A program made the translations under genes and the position numbers. From positions 3,887,501 through 3,951,500 of the forward strand of contig NZ_JACHNB010000001.1 of the NCBI RefSeq assembly GCF_014205225.1: a stretch of 64,000 bases of DNA, written 5' to 3'. This DNA comes from Actinoplanes octamycinicus (GTDB lineage: Bacteria > Actinomycetota > Actinomycetes > Mycobacteriales > Micromonosporaceae). The notes beneath the pieces were generated by a model. That model was given only the letters and a program-made list of their open reading frames with translations, made no database searches and was not told where the DNA came from. Of the stretch, positions 28,928-38,128 are shown one piece after another. The first letter of the stretch is position 1. Every line of letters starts with the position of its first letter.

Positions 28928-29422
28928 TTGAGTGCTGTCGTGCAGCTCGCCCAGGTGCTCGACGTCCTCCAGGAACTCCACATCGCCGGCGGCCATCCGG
29001 AGATCGCCGAGGTGGCCCGGTTCGGCGCGGACGGTGTGCCCGGCGGGCCGTCGCCGGCCGGGCTGCGGATCCGCTACGTGACCGGGTCGGAGGCGTACCT
29101 GTGGGGTGCGGTCTGGCCGGGCGAGACGGCGATGCCGGTGCCGGAGGTGCTGCCACCGCCGAGCCGGCGCGCGATGCGGGCCGCGGCTTTCGCCGCGCGG
29201 CTGCTGGAGGCGGCCCGGCCGGCCGGCTTCCGGGCCTGGGAGCTGGTCGCGCTGCCCGATCTGGGACCGGTCGGCGAGCGCGGCAAGGTGCCGCTCGGCT
29301 TGCGGATCACCGCGGCTGACGGTACGTCCGTGCTGCTCCGCGCGACAGCGGCCGGCGGCCCCACGGTGGAGCCGGACACCGAGCCGTACCCGGACTACCG
29401 GATCCCCGGGACGGCTCGGTAG
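28928..29422 (+). CDS. Hypothetical cytoplasmic protein
   Basis: 164-aa protein that I do not recognise. It is acidic, without membrane segments, and has segments such as LRIRYVTGSEAYLWGAVWPGE and WELVALPDLGPVGER. Start is a TTG with no clear ribosome site, and a GTG three codons on is equally possible. Codon bias supports plus-strand coding. It converges with the hydroxyacid oxidase gene (62 bases between). Confidence 0.55.
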   Translation: MSAVVQLAQVLDVLQELHIAGGHPEIAEVARFGADGVPGGPSPAGLRIRYVTGSEAYLWGAVWPGETAMPVPEVLPPPSRRAMRAAAFAARLLEAARPAGFRAWELVALPDLGPVGERGKVPLGLRITAADGTSVLLRATAAGGPTVEPDTEPYPDYRIPGTAR

Positions 29423-29484
29423 CCGCCGGTCCCGACCGTCCGCCGCTCATCGCCGCGCCGGCGCCGCCGGTGGTCGGTAACCGG

Positions 29485-30753
29485 TCAGGCGGGCTGTTCC
29501 CGGACCAGCTCGCGGGTGATCGAGGCGATGTCCCGGGCGCCGGTCAGGGCCATCGTCAGGTCCAGCTCGGCGACCACGTTGCGGATCACCTCGGCCACGC
29601 CGTGCGCGCCGGCCAGCGCGAAGCCGTACAGGTGCGGGCGGCCGAGCAGGACCGCGTCGGCGCCCAGGGCGAGCGCGGTGAAGACGTCCGCGCCGGTGCG
29701 GATCCCGCTGTCCAGCAGCAGCGTCGGCTCCGGCCCGAGCGCCGCCCGGATCTCCACCAGGGCGTCCAGCGACGCCACCGCGTTGTCCACCTGCCGCCCG
29801 CCGTGGTTCGACACCACCAGCGCGTCCACCCCGATCGCGAAGGCACGCCGGGCGTCCTCGACATCCAGGATCCCTTTGAGTACGACCGGAAGGCTGGTCC
29901 GCCGTTTCAGCGTGGCCAGGTGCTCCCAGCTGAGGCCGGGGTTGGAGTAGATGTCGAGGAACGTCTCGACGCTGGCCCGGGGCAGCGGCGACCGCAGGTT
30001 CGCCCAGAACGACCCCGGGTGGTTGCGGGACATCGCGAGCAGCGCCCGGATCGCGCCGAGCGTCACCTTCGGCCGCTCCTGCGGCTGCCGGGCCCGCTCC
30101 GCGGCGATCTCCTGGAACACCGGGTCGGAGGTGTACTGCGCGATGCCCAGGCCCTTGGCGAACGGCAGCGAGCCCAGGTTCAGGTCCTGCGGCCGCCAGC
30201 CCAGCACCGTGGTGTCCAGGGTGACCACCAGCGCGCCGGCGCCGATCGCCTCGGCCCGCGCGATCAGGCTGTCCACCAGCCGCTCGTCCTTGCTCCAGTA
30301 GAGCTGGAACCAGCGCGGCGTGTCGCCCATCGCGGCCGCGCACTCCTCCATCGGGTTGCAGCCCTGGTTGGAGAAGACGTACGGGGTCCCGGTCGCGGCC
30401 GCCCCGGTGGCGATCGCCAGGTCCGAGTCCTTGCCCATCAGCGCGCCGGCACCGACCGGGGCGAGCAGCAGCGGGCTGGTCAGCCGGGTGCCGAGCACCT
30501 CGGTGGACAGGTCCCGGTCGACCGCGCCGGCCGCCATCCGGGGCACGATCGCCCACCGGTCGAAGGCCGCCCGGTTGCGCCGCATGGTCCGCCCCTCGCC
30601 CGCGCCGCCGGCCACGTAGGCCCAGGCCTCGGCGCTGCTGGCGCGGCGCGCGCGGCGCTCCAGCTCGGCGAAGTCGGTCGGCACCACCGGGCGGCGGCCC
30701 AGCGTGCCGGCCCGGTAGACGGTCGACTGACGAACCAATCCGGCGTCCCGCAT
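29485..30753 (-). CDS. FMN-dependent alpha-hydroxyacid oxidase
   Basis: 422-aa flavoenzyme of the lactate oxidase/glycolate oxidase family. Markers: WAYVAGGAGEG (about residues 46-56), YVFSNQGCNP, FQLYWSKDE, the substrate/FMN lysine in VVLKGILDVEDA, the catalytic His in VSNHGGRQVDN (about 315) and DSGIRTGADVF. The long N-terminus with AGGAGEGRTMRRNR and overall length resemble lactate 2-monooxygenase-type members, so lactate is the best guess for substrate. ATG 30753 has AAGGAG seven bases upstream. Divergent from dinB with only 46 bases between the starts. Confidence 0.88.
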   Translation of the reverse strand: MRDAGLVRQSTVYRAGTLGRRPVVPTDFAELERRARRASSAEAWAYVAGGAGEGRTMRRNRAAFDRWAIVPRMAAGAVDRDLSTEVLGTRLTSPLLLAPVGAGALMGKDSDLAIATGAAATGTPYVFSNQGCNPMEECAAAMGDTPRWFQLYWSKDERLVDSLIARAEAIGAGALVVTLDTTVLGWRPQDLNLGSLPFAKGLGIAQYTSDPVFQEIAAERARQPQERPKVTLGAIRALLAMSRNHPGSFWANLRSPLPRASVETFLDIYSNPGLSWEHLATLKRRTSLPVVLKGILDVEDARRAFAIGVDALVVSNHGGRQVDNAVASLDALVEIRAALGPEPTLLLDSGIRTGADVFTALALGADAVLLGRPHLYGFALAGAHGVAEVIRNVVAELDLTMALTGARDIASITRELVREQPA

Positions 30754-30799
30754 CGCCAGTCTCCTTAACTTGTCGTACCCGCTGCGTAGGCTGCGGTTC

Positions 30800-32263
30800 G
30801 TGAGGGGGGATCCGAGCATTCTGCACGTGGACCTGGATGCGATGTTCGCCGCGGTCGAGCAGCGCGACAAGGTCTCCCTGCGCGGAAAACCCGTGGTGGT
30901 CGGTGGGCTGGCCGGCCGGGGCGTGGTCGCCACCGCGTCGTACGAGGCGCGCGCCTTCGGCGTGCACTCGGCGATGCCGATGTCCCAGGCGCGCCGCCGC
31001 TCGCCGCCCGGCACCGCCTACCTGACGCCCCGCTTCGCGGCGTACAAGCGGACCAGCGAGGTGGTGATGCGCCTGCTCGGCGAGGTGTCGCCGCTGGTCG
31101 AGCAGGTCAGCATCGACGAGGCCTACGTCGACCTGGCGGTCACCGGCCACGACCTGAGCACCGCCGGGGTGACCGGGCTGGCCCGGCGGATCAAGGCGGA
31201 GATCGCCGCGGCCACCGGCGGGGTGACCGGCTCGATCGGCGCCGCCTCCTCCAAGCTGCTGGCGAAAATCGGTTCCGACCTGCACAAGCCGGACGGGCTC
31301 ACGGTGGTGCCGGCCGGGCAGGAGCTGGCCGTGCTGCACCCGCTCCCGGTGAAACGGCTGGGCGGCGTCGGCCCGGCCACCGAGCAGCGGCTGCACCGCT
31401 CCGGCGTGCGCACCGTCGGCGACCTGGCCCGGGTGCCGCTGGACGACCTGATCGACTGGTTCGGGACGGCGCACGGGCACGGGCTGTTCCGGCTGGCCCG
31501 GGCACAGGACGACCGGCCGGTGGTGAGCGAGCGGGAGGCCAAGTCGGTGTCGGCGGAGGAGACGTTCGACGTCGACCTGACCGATCCGGTGCGGCTCAAC
31601 CGGGAGCTGGACCTGCTGTCCGCGCGGGTGGCCGGGCGGTTGCGGGCCGGCGGGCTGACCGGCCGCACGGTGAACATCAAGGTGCGCCACCACGACTTCA
31701 CCACGGTGACCCGGGCGGTCACCCGGGACCAGCCGACCGACGACGGGCGGCTGGTGGCGCAGCTGGCCCGGCGGCTGCTGGCCGAGGTGGACACGTCGGG
31801 CGGGATCCGGCTGCTCGGGGTCGGGGTGTCGACGCTGGCCGACTTCGCCCAGGACGACCTGTTCGCCGGCGCGTTCCCGGAGTTCGCCGCGACGCTCGCC
31901 GGGCCGGCCGAGTTCCCGGTGGCGGAGCCGGGCGCGGTGAGCGGCGGGGCGGGGGCCACGGCGGCGGCCGCGGTCGACCTGAGACCGGCGGTGGACGGGG
32001 AGCGGCCGGCTGATTCGGAGAGGGGCGCGACCACCGGAGGCGCCTTGGAGGGGCCGCCGCCGGTGTGGCGGACCGGGCAGGACGTGCGGCACGACGAGCA
32101 CGGGGTCGGCTGGGTCTGGGGGAGTGGGCTCGGGCTGGTGACGGTGCGGTTCGAGGGGCCGCTGACCGGGCCGGGGCCGGTGCGGACGTTCCCGGTCGGG
32201 GATCCGCGGCTGCATCCCACCGACCCGCCGGACTGGACCGGGGCCGGGGCGGCCGGCGGCTGA
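30800..32263 (+). CDS. dinB: DNA polymerase IV (Y family)
   Basis: 487-aa error-prone polymerase. Catalytic motifs: HVDLDAMFAAVEQ (Asp at about residue 10), YEARAFGV, and VSIDEAYVDL (Asp-Glu about 100). Thumb and little-finger domains follow. Beyond residue 365 is an actinobacterial extension: a variable Ala/Gly-rich stretch then VWRTGQDVRHDEHGVGWVWGSG, a known C-terminal module of these DinB proteins. GTG 30800 puts Asp near the N-terminus as usual; TAGGCT lies seven bases before it, suggesting a leaderless message. A TTG at 30770 is less likely. Confidence 0.9.
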   Translation: MRGDPSILHVDLDAMFAAVEQRDKVSLRGKPVVVGGLAGRGVVATASYEARAFGVHSAMPMSQARRRSPPGTAYLTPRFAAYKRTSEVVMRLLGEVSPLVEQVSIDEAYVDLAVTGHDLSTAGVTGLARRIKAEIAAATGGVTGSIGAASSKLLAKIGSDLHKPDGLTVVPAGQELAVLHPLPVKRLGGVGPATEQRLHRSGVRTVGDLARVPLDDLIDWFGTAHGHGLFRLARAQDDRPVVSEREAKSVSAEETFDVDLTDPVRLNRELDLLSARVAGRLRAGGLTGRTVNIKVRHHDFTTVTRAVTRDQPTDDGRLVAQLARRLLAEVDTSGGIRLLGVGVSTLADFAQDDLFAGAFPEFAATLAGPAEFPVAEPGAVSGGAGATAAAAVDLRPAVDGERPADSERGATTGGALEGPPPVWRTGQDVRHDEHGVGWVWGSGLGLVTVRFEGPLTGPGPVRTFPVGDPRLHPTDPPDWTGAGAAGG

Positions 32264-32485
32264 CGCGGCGGCGTGGGGGTCGAGCCACGGGACTGTGCCC
32301 AGGGCGTACGGCAAACGGGGGTTGATCTTGGGGGTGGGGTGACGGGGTGAGCCGGCGCGGTCTGCCGGGATGTGCGGATGGTGCTTCTCGGCGGGGTTGA
32401 CCGGAAACGAGGGGTGTGGCGCGGGTTGGCAAGGCGATTTGCGGGGAGTACGAACAGTTCGAGTGCGTCCTCGCAGGAGGCCTGA
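32264..32485. other. Intergenic region before ctaD
   Basis: About 220 bases between dinB and ctaD. It carries a motif GTACGGCAAA (32306-32315), close to the plus-strand repeat motif, and the ctaD ribosome site GCAGGAGGCCTGA just before the ATG. AGTACGAACAGTTC around 32447-32460 may belong to the promoter. No gene seen. Confidence 0.45.
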
Positions 32486-34252
32486 ATGACGACCACCGCA
32501 CCACGTCCCGTCCAGACCCGGCCGCATCCGGTCCGCCGGTCGGTGCGCGGGTCGTGGCTGGCCCGGACCATCCGCACCACCGATGCCAAGCAGATCGGCA
32601 TCATGTACATGGTCACCGCCTTCGGGTTCTTCGTCGTGGGCGGGTTCATGGCGCTGCTGATGCGCGCCGAGCTGGCCCGGCCGGGGATGCAGGTGGTCTC
32701 GCCGGAGCAGTACAACCAGCTGTTCACCATGCACGGCACGATCATGCTGCTGCTGTTCGCGACGCCGATCCTGTTCGCCTTCGCGAACTTCGTGGTGCCG
32801 ATCCAGATCGGCGCGCCGGACGTGGCGTTCCCCCGGCTGAACGCGTTCGCCTACTGGCTGTACCTGTTCGGCGGGACGATCGCGGTGGCCGCGTTCGCGA
32901 CACCCGGCGGCGCCGCCGACTACGGCTGGACCGCCTACGTGCCGCTCAGCGGCGGGGTGCACTCGCCCGGCATCGGCGGCAACATGTGGGTGGTCGGCCT
33001 GGCGCTGTCCGGGCTCGGCACCATCCTCGGCGCGGTCAACATGATCACCACGATCCTCTGCCTGCGCGCGCCCGGGATGACCATGTTCCGGATGCCGATC
33101 ATGACGTGGAACATCCTGCTCACCAGCCTGCTGGTGGCGCTGGTCTTCCCGTTCCTGGCGGCGACGCTGTTCGCGCTGGCCGCCGACCGGATCCTGAACG
33201 CGCAGGTGTTCAACGTGAACACCGGCGGGCCGATGCTCTGGCAGCACCTGTTCTGGTTCTTCGGCCATCCCGAGGTCTACGTGGTGGCGCTGCCGTTCTT
33301 CGGGATCATCACCGAGGTGATCCCGGTGTTCAGCCGCAAGCCGGTGTTCGGCTACAAGCCGCTGGTCGCCGCCACGCTGCTGATCTCCGGGCTGTCGATG
33401 AGCGTGTGGGCGCACCACATGTTCGCCACCGGGCAGGTGCTGCTCCCGTTCTTCAGCCTGCTCAGCTACCTGATCGCGGTGCCCACCGGGATGAAGTTCT
33501 TCGTCTGGATCGGCACCATGTGGCGCGGGCAGATCTCCTTCGAGACGCCGATGATGTTCGCGCTCGGGTTCATGGTGACGTTCCTGCTCGGCGGGCTGAC
33601 CGGGGTGCTGCTGGCGTCGCCGCCGGTCGACTTCCACGTGCACGACTCGTACTTCGTGGTGGCGCACTTCCACTACGTGCTGTTCGGGACGATCGTGTTC
33701 GCCGTCTTCTCCGGGATCTACTTCTGGTTCCCGAAGATGTTCGGGCGGATGCTCGACGACCGGCTCGGCAAGGTGCATTTCTGGCTGACCTTCATCGGCT
33801 TCCACATGACCTTCCTGGTGCAGCACTGGCTGGGCACCGAGGGGATGCCCCGGCGCTACGCCGACTACCTGTCCACCGACGGGTTCACCACGCTGAACAC
33901 CTGGTCGACGATCGGCTCGTTCATCCTCGGGGCGGCGACGCTGCCGTTCCTCTACAACGTGTGGAAGTCGTACCGGGCGGGGCAGCCGGTGACCGTGGAC
34001 GACCCGTGGGGGCACGGGAACTCGCTGGAGTGGGCCACCTCGTGCCCGCCGCCGCTGCGGAACTTCGACCGGATGCCGCGGATCCGGTCGGAGCGGCCGG
34101 CGTTCGACGCGAAGTTCCCGGAGCTGGCGGTGTCGGCGGAAGGCGGGACGCCGGAAGAGGGGTCGCTGGTGAAGGGGGAGAATCCGGCGCTCGACGACGA
34201 CCCGAACGTGGCCCGGTCGTCCGGCGACAAATCGGTCCAAGACGGTAAATAG
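32486..34252 (+). CDS. ctaD: Cytochrome c oxidase subunit I (aa3 type)
   Basis: 588-aa integral membrane subunit carrying haem a and the haem a3-CuB centre. Seen are [11 protein letters not shown] with a haem a His, [14 protein letters not shown] with CuB His and the Tyr, WAHHMF with two further CuB His, and [11 protein letters not shown] with the haem ligands. Twelve hydrophobic segments fit. After the core (about residue 530) there is an acidic hydrophilic tail of some 55 residues. It stands alone: ctaC, ctaE and ctaF are not beside it, suggesting an extra or separated copy. AGGAGG precedes the ATG. Confidence 0.95.
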   Translation: MTTTAPRPVQTRPHPVRRSVRGSWLARTIRTTDAKQIGIMYMVTAFGFFVVGGFMALLMRAELARPGMQVVSPEQYNQLFTMHGTIMLLLFATPILFAFANFVVPIQIGAPDVAFPRLNAFAYWLYLFGGTIAVAAFATPGGAADYGWTAYVPLSGGVHSPGIGGNMWVVGLALSGLGTILGAVNMITTILCLRAPGMTMFRMPIMTWNILLTSLLVALVFPFLAATLFALAADRILNAQVFNVNTGGPMLWQHLFWFFGHPEVYVVALPFFGIITEVIPVFSRKPVFGYKPLVAATLLISGLSMSVWAHHMFATGQVLLPFFSLLSYLIAVPTGMKFFVWIGTMWRGQISFETPMMFALGFMVTFLLGGLTGVLLASPPVDFHVHDSYFVVAHFHYVLFGTIVFAVFSGIYFWFPKMFGRMLDDRLGKVHFWLTFIGFHMTFLVQHWLGTEGMPRRYADYLSTDGFTTLNTWSTIGSFILGAATLPFLYNVWKSYRAGQPVTVDDPWGHGNSLEWATSCPPPLRNFDRMPRIRSERPAFDAKFPELAVSAEGGTPEEGSLVKGENPALDDDPNVARSSGDKSVQDGK

Positions 34253-34318
34253 CAGCATTTGCCGGTATCACCGGATGGCGCGGGAGTGCGGAAGCGGCCG
34301 TAGCCGGACAGAGCGGGC

Positions 34319-34337
34319 GTCCGATGAAAGGTCGGAC
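34319..34337 (+). terminator. Possible ctaD terminator
   Basis: GTCCGA and TCGGAC pair across a seven-base loop and are followed by AGTTTCTCT. It lies 67 bases past the ctaD stop and 29 bases before the next start. The stem is only 6 bp, so the call is tentative. Confidence 0.35.
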
Positions 34338-34365
34338 AGTTTCTCTCCACCGGTAAGGACGCTTC

Positions 34366-35799
34366 ATGCCGCTCGGCCGCCCTCACTCCCTCAGCGCCGC
34401 CACCGCCGCCGCCCTCGCGGCCCTGACGGTGCCCGCGACACCCGCCGCGGCCGGCAGCGCCGCCTGCACCCTCGGGTCGTTCAGCGCCACCTCCCAGGCC
34501 GACCTCGCGAAGATCACCGTGCTCGACCCGGGACCGCTCGCCCCCGGCCTGCCGGCCCTCGCCGACGTCCGGCTCGCCCCGGCGCACAGCGACGTCGACA
34601 CCGGCCGGCGGCTCGGCAAGACCCGGGCCACGGCCGGCTACGCCGACGGCCGGCTGCTCGGCATGCGCCTGCCCGGCCTGCCGCTGCGCGACGCCGAAGC
34701 CACCCACGTCGCCCCCGGCCAGCGGCCCGGTCCGGTCACCGTCGCGCTCGCCGCGCTGACCGCGGGCGGGCTGGCCGGGGCCGAGCTCGGCAAGGCCACC
34801 GCCGCGGCGAGCTGGGACGCCAAGTACCGGTGCGGCGGAATCGGTCCGCTGACCCGGGCGGCCACCATGGTGGAGGGGCTCAGCGTGCTCGGCGGGGGCG
34901 GCGCCGTACCGGCTCTCCGGACGGTCAGCGCCCGGACCAGCCTGCTCAAGATCGGGCCGACCGGCTCCACGCAGAGCGCCACCGACCTGGTCACGCTCGG
35001 GGGCGGGCGGGTCGGCGTGCGGTCCGGGGCCGGGCTGGCGCTCAGCGACCTGACCCTCTTCGGCGGGACCCCGCAGCAGATCACCGCGAAGGTGCTCACC
35101 CAGCCGACGCTGGAGGTGGTGGCCGGCGGCGACGAGAAGCACTCCACGGTCAGCTACCGGCCGGCCGCGCTCTCGGTCAGCTCGGCGGACGGGGCGGTGA
35201 CCGGGCTGGACGGGGACCACACCAGCGTCTCGTTCAGCGTGCTCGGGCGGCTCGCCGAGAATCGGCCGGCCGCCCCGCTGGCGGTGCGGTTGTCGCTCGG
35301 TGAGCCGGTCCAGCGGGTCGCAGGGGCGTCGGCTTCGGCCTCGGTGGCTTCGCTGCGGGTCGAGGTGAGGGTGGGGGCGGCGCATCTGCTGGACGCGGCG
35401 ATCGGGTATCTGTCGGTGGCGGCTACCGCGCCGAGCCGGGTGGGGGCTTCGGTGCCGCGTCAGCAGGTGTCCGATTCTGATTCGCCGTCCGACTCCTCTG
35501 CTCCCGGTTCGTCGCCCTCCTCCGAGGGTCCGGATTCCTCCGCCGGCGCTCCCGGCCACCGGTCGGCTCCGCGGGCCGTCGCCCAGCACACCTCGCCGGC
35601 CGATCCGGCTGCGGGCCGCGACGCGACCTCCGGTCCGCTCGTCGCCGGAGGCACCCCCGATTCGGGTACGCCCTCCGTCGCCGGCCTCGCCCTCACCGGG
35701 GCGAACGTGGCGGCGGTCGGGCTCGGCGGGGTGTCGTTGATCGTGGTCGGTCTGGGGGCGTTGTTCCTGACCCGGCGGCGGCGCGGGGCCGGGCACTGA
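34366..35799 (+). CDS. Secreted surface protein with LAxTG sorting signal
   Basis: 477-aa protein. A signal peptide (about 1-29, ending PAAAG) leads into a beta-rich region of unknown fold (about 30-365), then a Ser/Pro/Asp-rich low-complexity spacer (about 370-430), and a C-terminal sorting signal: LALTG (about 441-445), hydrophobic helix and RRRRGAGH tail. LAxTG is the recognition site of class E sortases in actinomycetes, so the protein is probably attached to peptidoglycan. No sortase gene is adjacent; the class F sortase at 49194 is 13 kb away and may not be its enzyme. No homology recognised for the large domain. Confidence 0.8.
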   Translation: MPLGRPHSLSAATAAALAALTVPATPAAAGSAACTLGSFSATSQADLAKITVLDPGPLAPGLPALADVRLAPAHSDVDTGRRLGKTRATAGYADGRLLGMRLPGLPLRDAEATHVAPGQRPGPVTVALAALTAGGLAGAELGKATAAASWDAKYRCGGIGPLTRAATMVEGLSVLGGGGAVPALRTVSARTSLLKIGPTGSTQSATDLVTLGGGRVGVRSGAGLALSDLTLFGGTPQQITAKVLTQPTLEVVAGGDEKHSTVSYRPAALSVSSADGAVTGLDGDHTSVSFSVLGRLAENRPAAPLAVRLSLGEPVQRVAGASASASVASLRVEVRVGAAHLLDAAIGYLSVAATAPSRVGASVPRQQVSDSDSPSDSSAPGSSPSSEGPDSSAGAPGHRSAPRAVAQHTSPADPAAGRDATSGPLVAGGTPDSGTPSVAGLALTGANVAAVGLGGVSLIVVGLGALFLTRRRRGAGH

Positions 35800-36233
35800 T
35801 ACTCGGCCGGTCCCGCTGGGCTCCGCGCCAGGCTCGGTGGGACCGGCCGTTCCACTCGGCTGGTCGTTCCCTCGCTCCGCGCGTGTCTCGCGACGTGGCG
35901 CGAAACGGCCGGGCGTGGGTGGTTGCCTTCCGCCGCCGGACATGGTTGTGTCCGCGTCTACGCCGACCTTTGTTCCGTTGTGCCGGGTGGACGCCGCAGG
36001 CCCGCTCGGTAGCCGCTCCGGCGGTCGGCCGCCGCCTCACGGACGTGGGGATTCGCTCCGGCGGCCGGCCGCCGGTATTTCCCGGATGGCCCGCTCGCCT
36101 CTCCCGGGTCGGCCCACCCGCCTCTTTCCAGGTGCGCGCTGGCCGTGACCGATTCTGACCGGGCCGGAGGGCTCGGGGAAGAGTGCCGATGGGGCCGGTG
36201 GGCAGTTGTGGATCCGGCCATAAGATTGATCTC
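35800..36233. other. Intergenic gap before a TetR gene
   Basis: About 430 bases without a supported gene. It has degraded repeats around 36000-36080 (two copies of a GCTCCGGCGGnCGGCCGCCG element). TAAGAT at 36221-36226 lies seven bases before the GTG of the next gene and may be its minus-10 box for a leaderless message. Confidence 0.45.
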
Positions 36234-36803
36234 GTGCCAGCGCAGAACCTCCCGCCTCGGGACGCGATCCGTCGAGCGGCCGGCGACTTGTTCGTCCGGG
36301 ACGGGTACGGCGCCACCACGGTCCGGGCCATCGCGGCGGCGGCCGGGTGCGATCCGGCACTGGTGATCCGGCACTTCGGATCCAAGGAAGGGCTGTTCCT
36401 CGCCACCGTCTCGGTCTCCGGCGACCTCACCGGGATCCTGACCGGCCCGCTCGAGTCGATCGGCCGCGAGCTGGTCCGTTACGTCCTGAACGGCGCCGGC
36501 AGCCCGGTCGCCGGCGTCTACCGGGCGTTGCTGAGCGCCTCCGACCGCCCGGAGATCAAAGAACGCCTCCGAGCCTCCATGCACGATGTCTTCGTCGGCC
36601 CGCTCGCCGAGCGCATCGGCGGCGCCCGGCCGGAACTCCGGGCCCGCTTGGCCGCCGCCCAGTTCGCCGGCCTGATCAACGCCTGCTGGCTGGTCGGCGA
36701 TCCGGTCCTCGCCCAGGCCGACCACGACGCCGTGATCTCCCTCTACGGCGACGCCATCCAGCGTCTGCTCACCTGCGAGGACCCGCCCCCGTCCGCCGGC
36801 TGA
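36234..36803 (+). CDS. TetR-family regulator
   Basis: 189-aa protein. The helix-turn-helix covers about residues 8-55 (DAIRRAAGDLFVRDGYGA, TVRAIAAAAGCDPALVIRHFGSKEGLF), and the rest is an all-helical ligand domain. GTG 36234 is chosen since the HTH follows immediately and a minus-10-like TAAGAT stands seven bases upstream; an ATG at 36183 would add 17 residues of atypical sequence. No divergent partner gene; its target is unclear. Confidence 0.85.
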   Translation: MPAQNLPPRDAIRRAAGDLFVRDGYGATTVRAIAAAAGCDPALVIRHFGSKEGLFLATVSVSGDLTGILTGPLESIGRELVRYVLNGAGSPVAGVYRALLSASDRPEIKERLRASMHDVFVGPLAERIGGARPELRARLAAAQFAGLINACWLVGDPVLAQADHDAVISLYGDAIQRLLTCEDPPPSAG

Positions 36804-36834
36804 CGGCCGCTGCGGGCCGAGCGCGAGGGGGACG

Positions 36835-36905
36835 GTTCGGGCGGGGAGGGCCATGCGAAGGCCGTCCGGCTTGATACCTCCGCATGGCCCTCCCCGCCCG
36901 AACCT
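36835..36905. terminator. Perfect 24-bp inverted repeat
   Basis: 24-base arms at 36835-36858 and 36882-36905 are perfectly complementary, separated by 23 bases. It begins 32 bases after the TetR stop, and the next gene converges from the right. A rho-independent terminator or transcript-end structure is the simplest reading; the arm length is well above normal. The remaining bases to 37098 show no gene. Confidence 0.6.
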
Positions 36906-37098
36906 GCCTGCTCACCGGGGCTGCCGCGGTTTGCGGAAGTGGACGAGGCGCGCGGCTTTCGCCGGCCGCCGGCCCGGTACCGGCTGGTTCTGGCCGGACC
37001 GTGAGGCGCGCTCAATGGCCACCGGAGAGAGCGGTCCAGGCCATCCCGCCGCCGGGTGGACTCACCGCTGGAGGTGCTGGTGGGGGCTTGGAGCCGAG

Positions 37099-38052
37099 TT
37101 AGCTGCGGGCGGTGAGGTGCTGGCGGCGGTTGCGGTGCCAGGTGCGGAGGCGGCCCGGTGGGCGTTGGTTGAGGACGCCGGTGTTGCCGTGGCTGGTGCA
37201 GAGCCGGGCGGTGGGGATCGGGGCCAGCGTGCCGAGGCAGGCGAGGGCGGCGCTGATGTTGCCGGTGGTCGGGAAGGCCGGGAAGGTCGTCGGGGAGAAC
37301 GGCTCACCCGTGGTCCCCGGTTCCGCCGAGCTTGCCCATTGCGGCTTGGGCTCGGTGGCGGCGGTTGCCGGGGCGCTGTTCGGGCGGAAGCGACGCGGGC
37401 GGCGGCTGACCGCGTTGCGGCGATCAGGTGGTGTCGTGACGGTCGCTTCGGTCGCGGCGGTGGTGGTCACGCCGGCTTCGGTCGCGACGGCGGTCACGCA
37501 GGCTTCGGTCGCGACGGCGGTCACGCCGGCTTCGGGTGCGGTCGTGAGGGTCGCGCCGGCTTCGGCTGCACCCGGGATCTCGGCCAGGGCCGGTGCTGGG
37601 GTGGCGGGGGTGTGGCGGCGCGCGGCGAAGACCCAGCTTCGGAGGATGAGGTAGCGGGCGCCGCCTACCAGGCTGCCGGTCAGGGCCAGGATCAGGGACT
37701 CGGTGAGGGCGGAGGGGTGCGGGCCGGCGATGGCGGCGAACCACGGGGACGCGGCCAGGTTGGCTAGGTAGACGACGACCGAGGTGAGGCCGGCTTCCCA
37801 GTGCAGGCGGGCGATCGCGGAGGTGGTGACGTTGAAGGTGATGCGGCGGTGGGCCTCGGTGTTGACCGGGGTGACCACCAGCAGCGCCAGCCAGCTTGCC
37901 CAGGTGGCGGCGACCACCTCGCGGACGGAGACGTAAACGATCGTCTGCAGGACCGTGCTCAGTGCGCCGACCAGCATGAACCAGAGGAGCTGGCGGGGCA
38001 CGGTCGCGTTCCACGCGGGTGGGCGGGCGAGCCGTCCGGACGGACTTGGCAT
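37099..38052 (-). CDS. GtrA-like membrane protein with repeat-rich tail
   Basis: 317-aa protein. A GtrA-type domain with four membrane segments fills residues 15-150 (WFMLVGALSTVLQTIVYV, then VNTEAHRRITFNV, and LTGSLVGGARYLILRSWVFA). Such proteins move or handle polyprenyl-linked sugars or lipids. The second half is hydrophilic and includes a 9-10-residue repeat (EAGVTAVAT and variants) encoded at 37445-37570. ATG 38052 is chosen because the membrane domain follows soon after; a reading to 38130 would cross the twin palindromes that probably control the gene. Confidence 0.72.
   Translation of the reverse strand: MPSPSGRLARPPAWNATVPRQLLWFMLVGALSTVLQTIVYVSVREVVAATWASWLALLVVTPVNTEAHRRITFNVTTSAIARLHWEAGLTSVVVYLANLAASPWFAAIAGPHPSALTESLILALTGSLVGGARYLILRSWVFAARRHTPATPAPALAEIPGAAEAGATLTTAPEAGVTAVATEACVTAVATEAGVTTTAATEATVTTPPDRRNAVSRRPRRFRPNSAPATAATEPKPQWASSAEPGTTGEPFSPTTFPAFPTTGNISAALACLGTLAPIPTARLCTSHGNTGVLNQRPPGRLRTWHRNRRQHLTARS
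37445..37570. repeat. In-frame tandem repeat in the GtrA-like gene
   Basis: Units starting GCTTCGGTCGCG lie at 37445 (30 bases), 37475 (27), 37502 (27) and 37529 (30), with a partial fifth at 37559. All lengths are multiples of three, so the reading frame of the minus-strand gene is kept. Confidence 0.85.
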
Positions 38053-38091
38053 GACTGAACGCTTTCGGACAGCGATGGTTACCGCCGTAGT

Positions 38092-38128
38092 GTCAACACC
38101 GTTGACGACCCATGTCAACGACGTTGAC
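38092..38128. promoter_or_regulatory. Twin operator palindromes upstream of the GtrA-like gene
   Basis: GTCAACACCGTTGAC (38092-38106) and GTCAACGACGTTGAC (38114-38128) are two 15-bp dyads with GTCAAC/GTTGAC arms; their centres are 22 bases apart, about two helical turns. They lie 40-76 bases upstream of the start at 38052. The TetR protein from 38632-39252 is a candidate binder, by proximity only. Confidence 0.75.
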
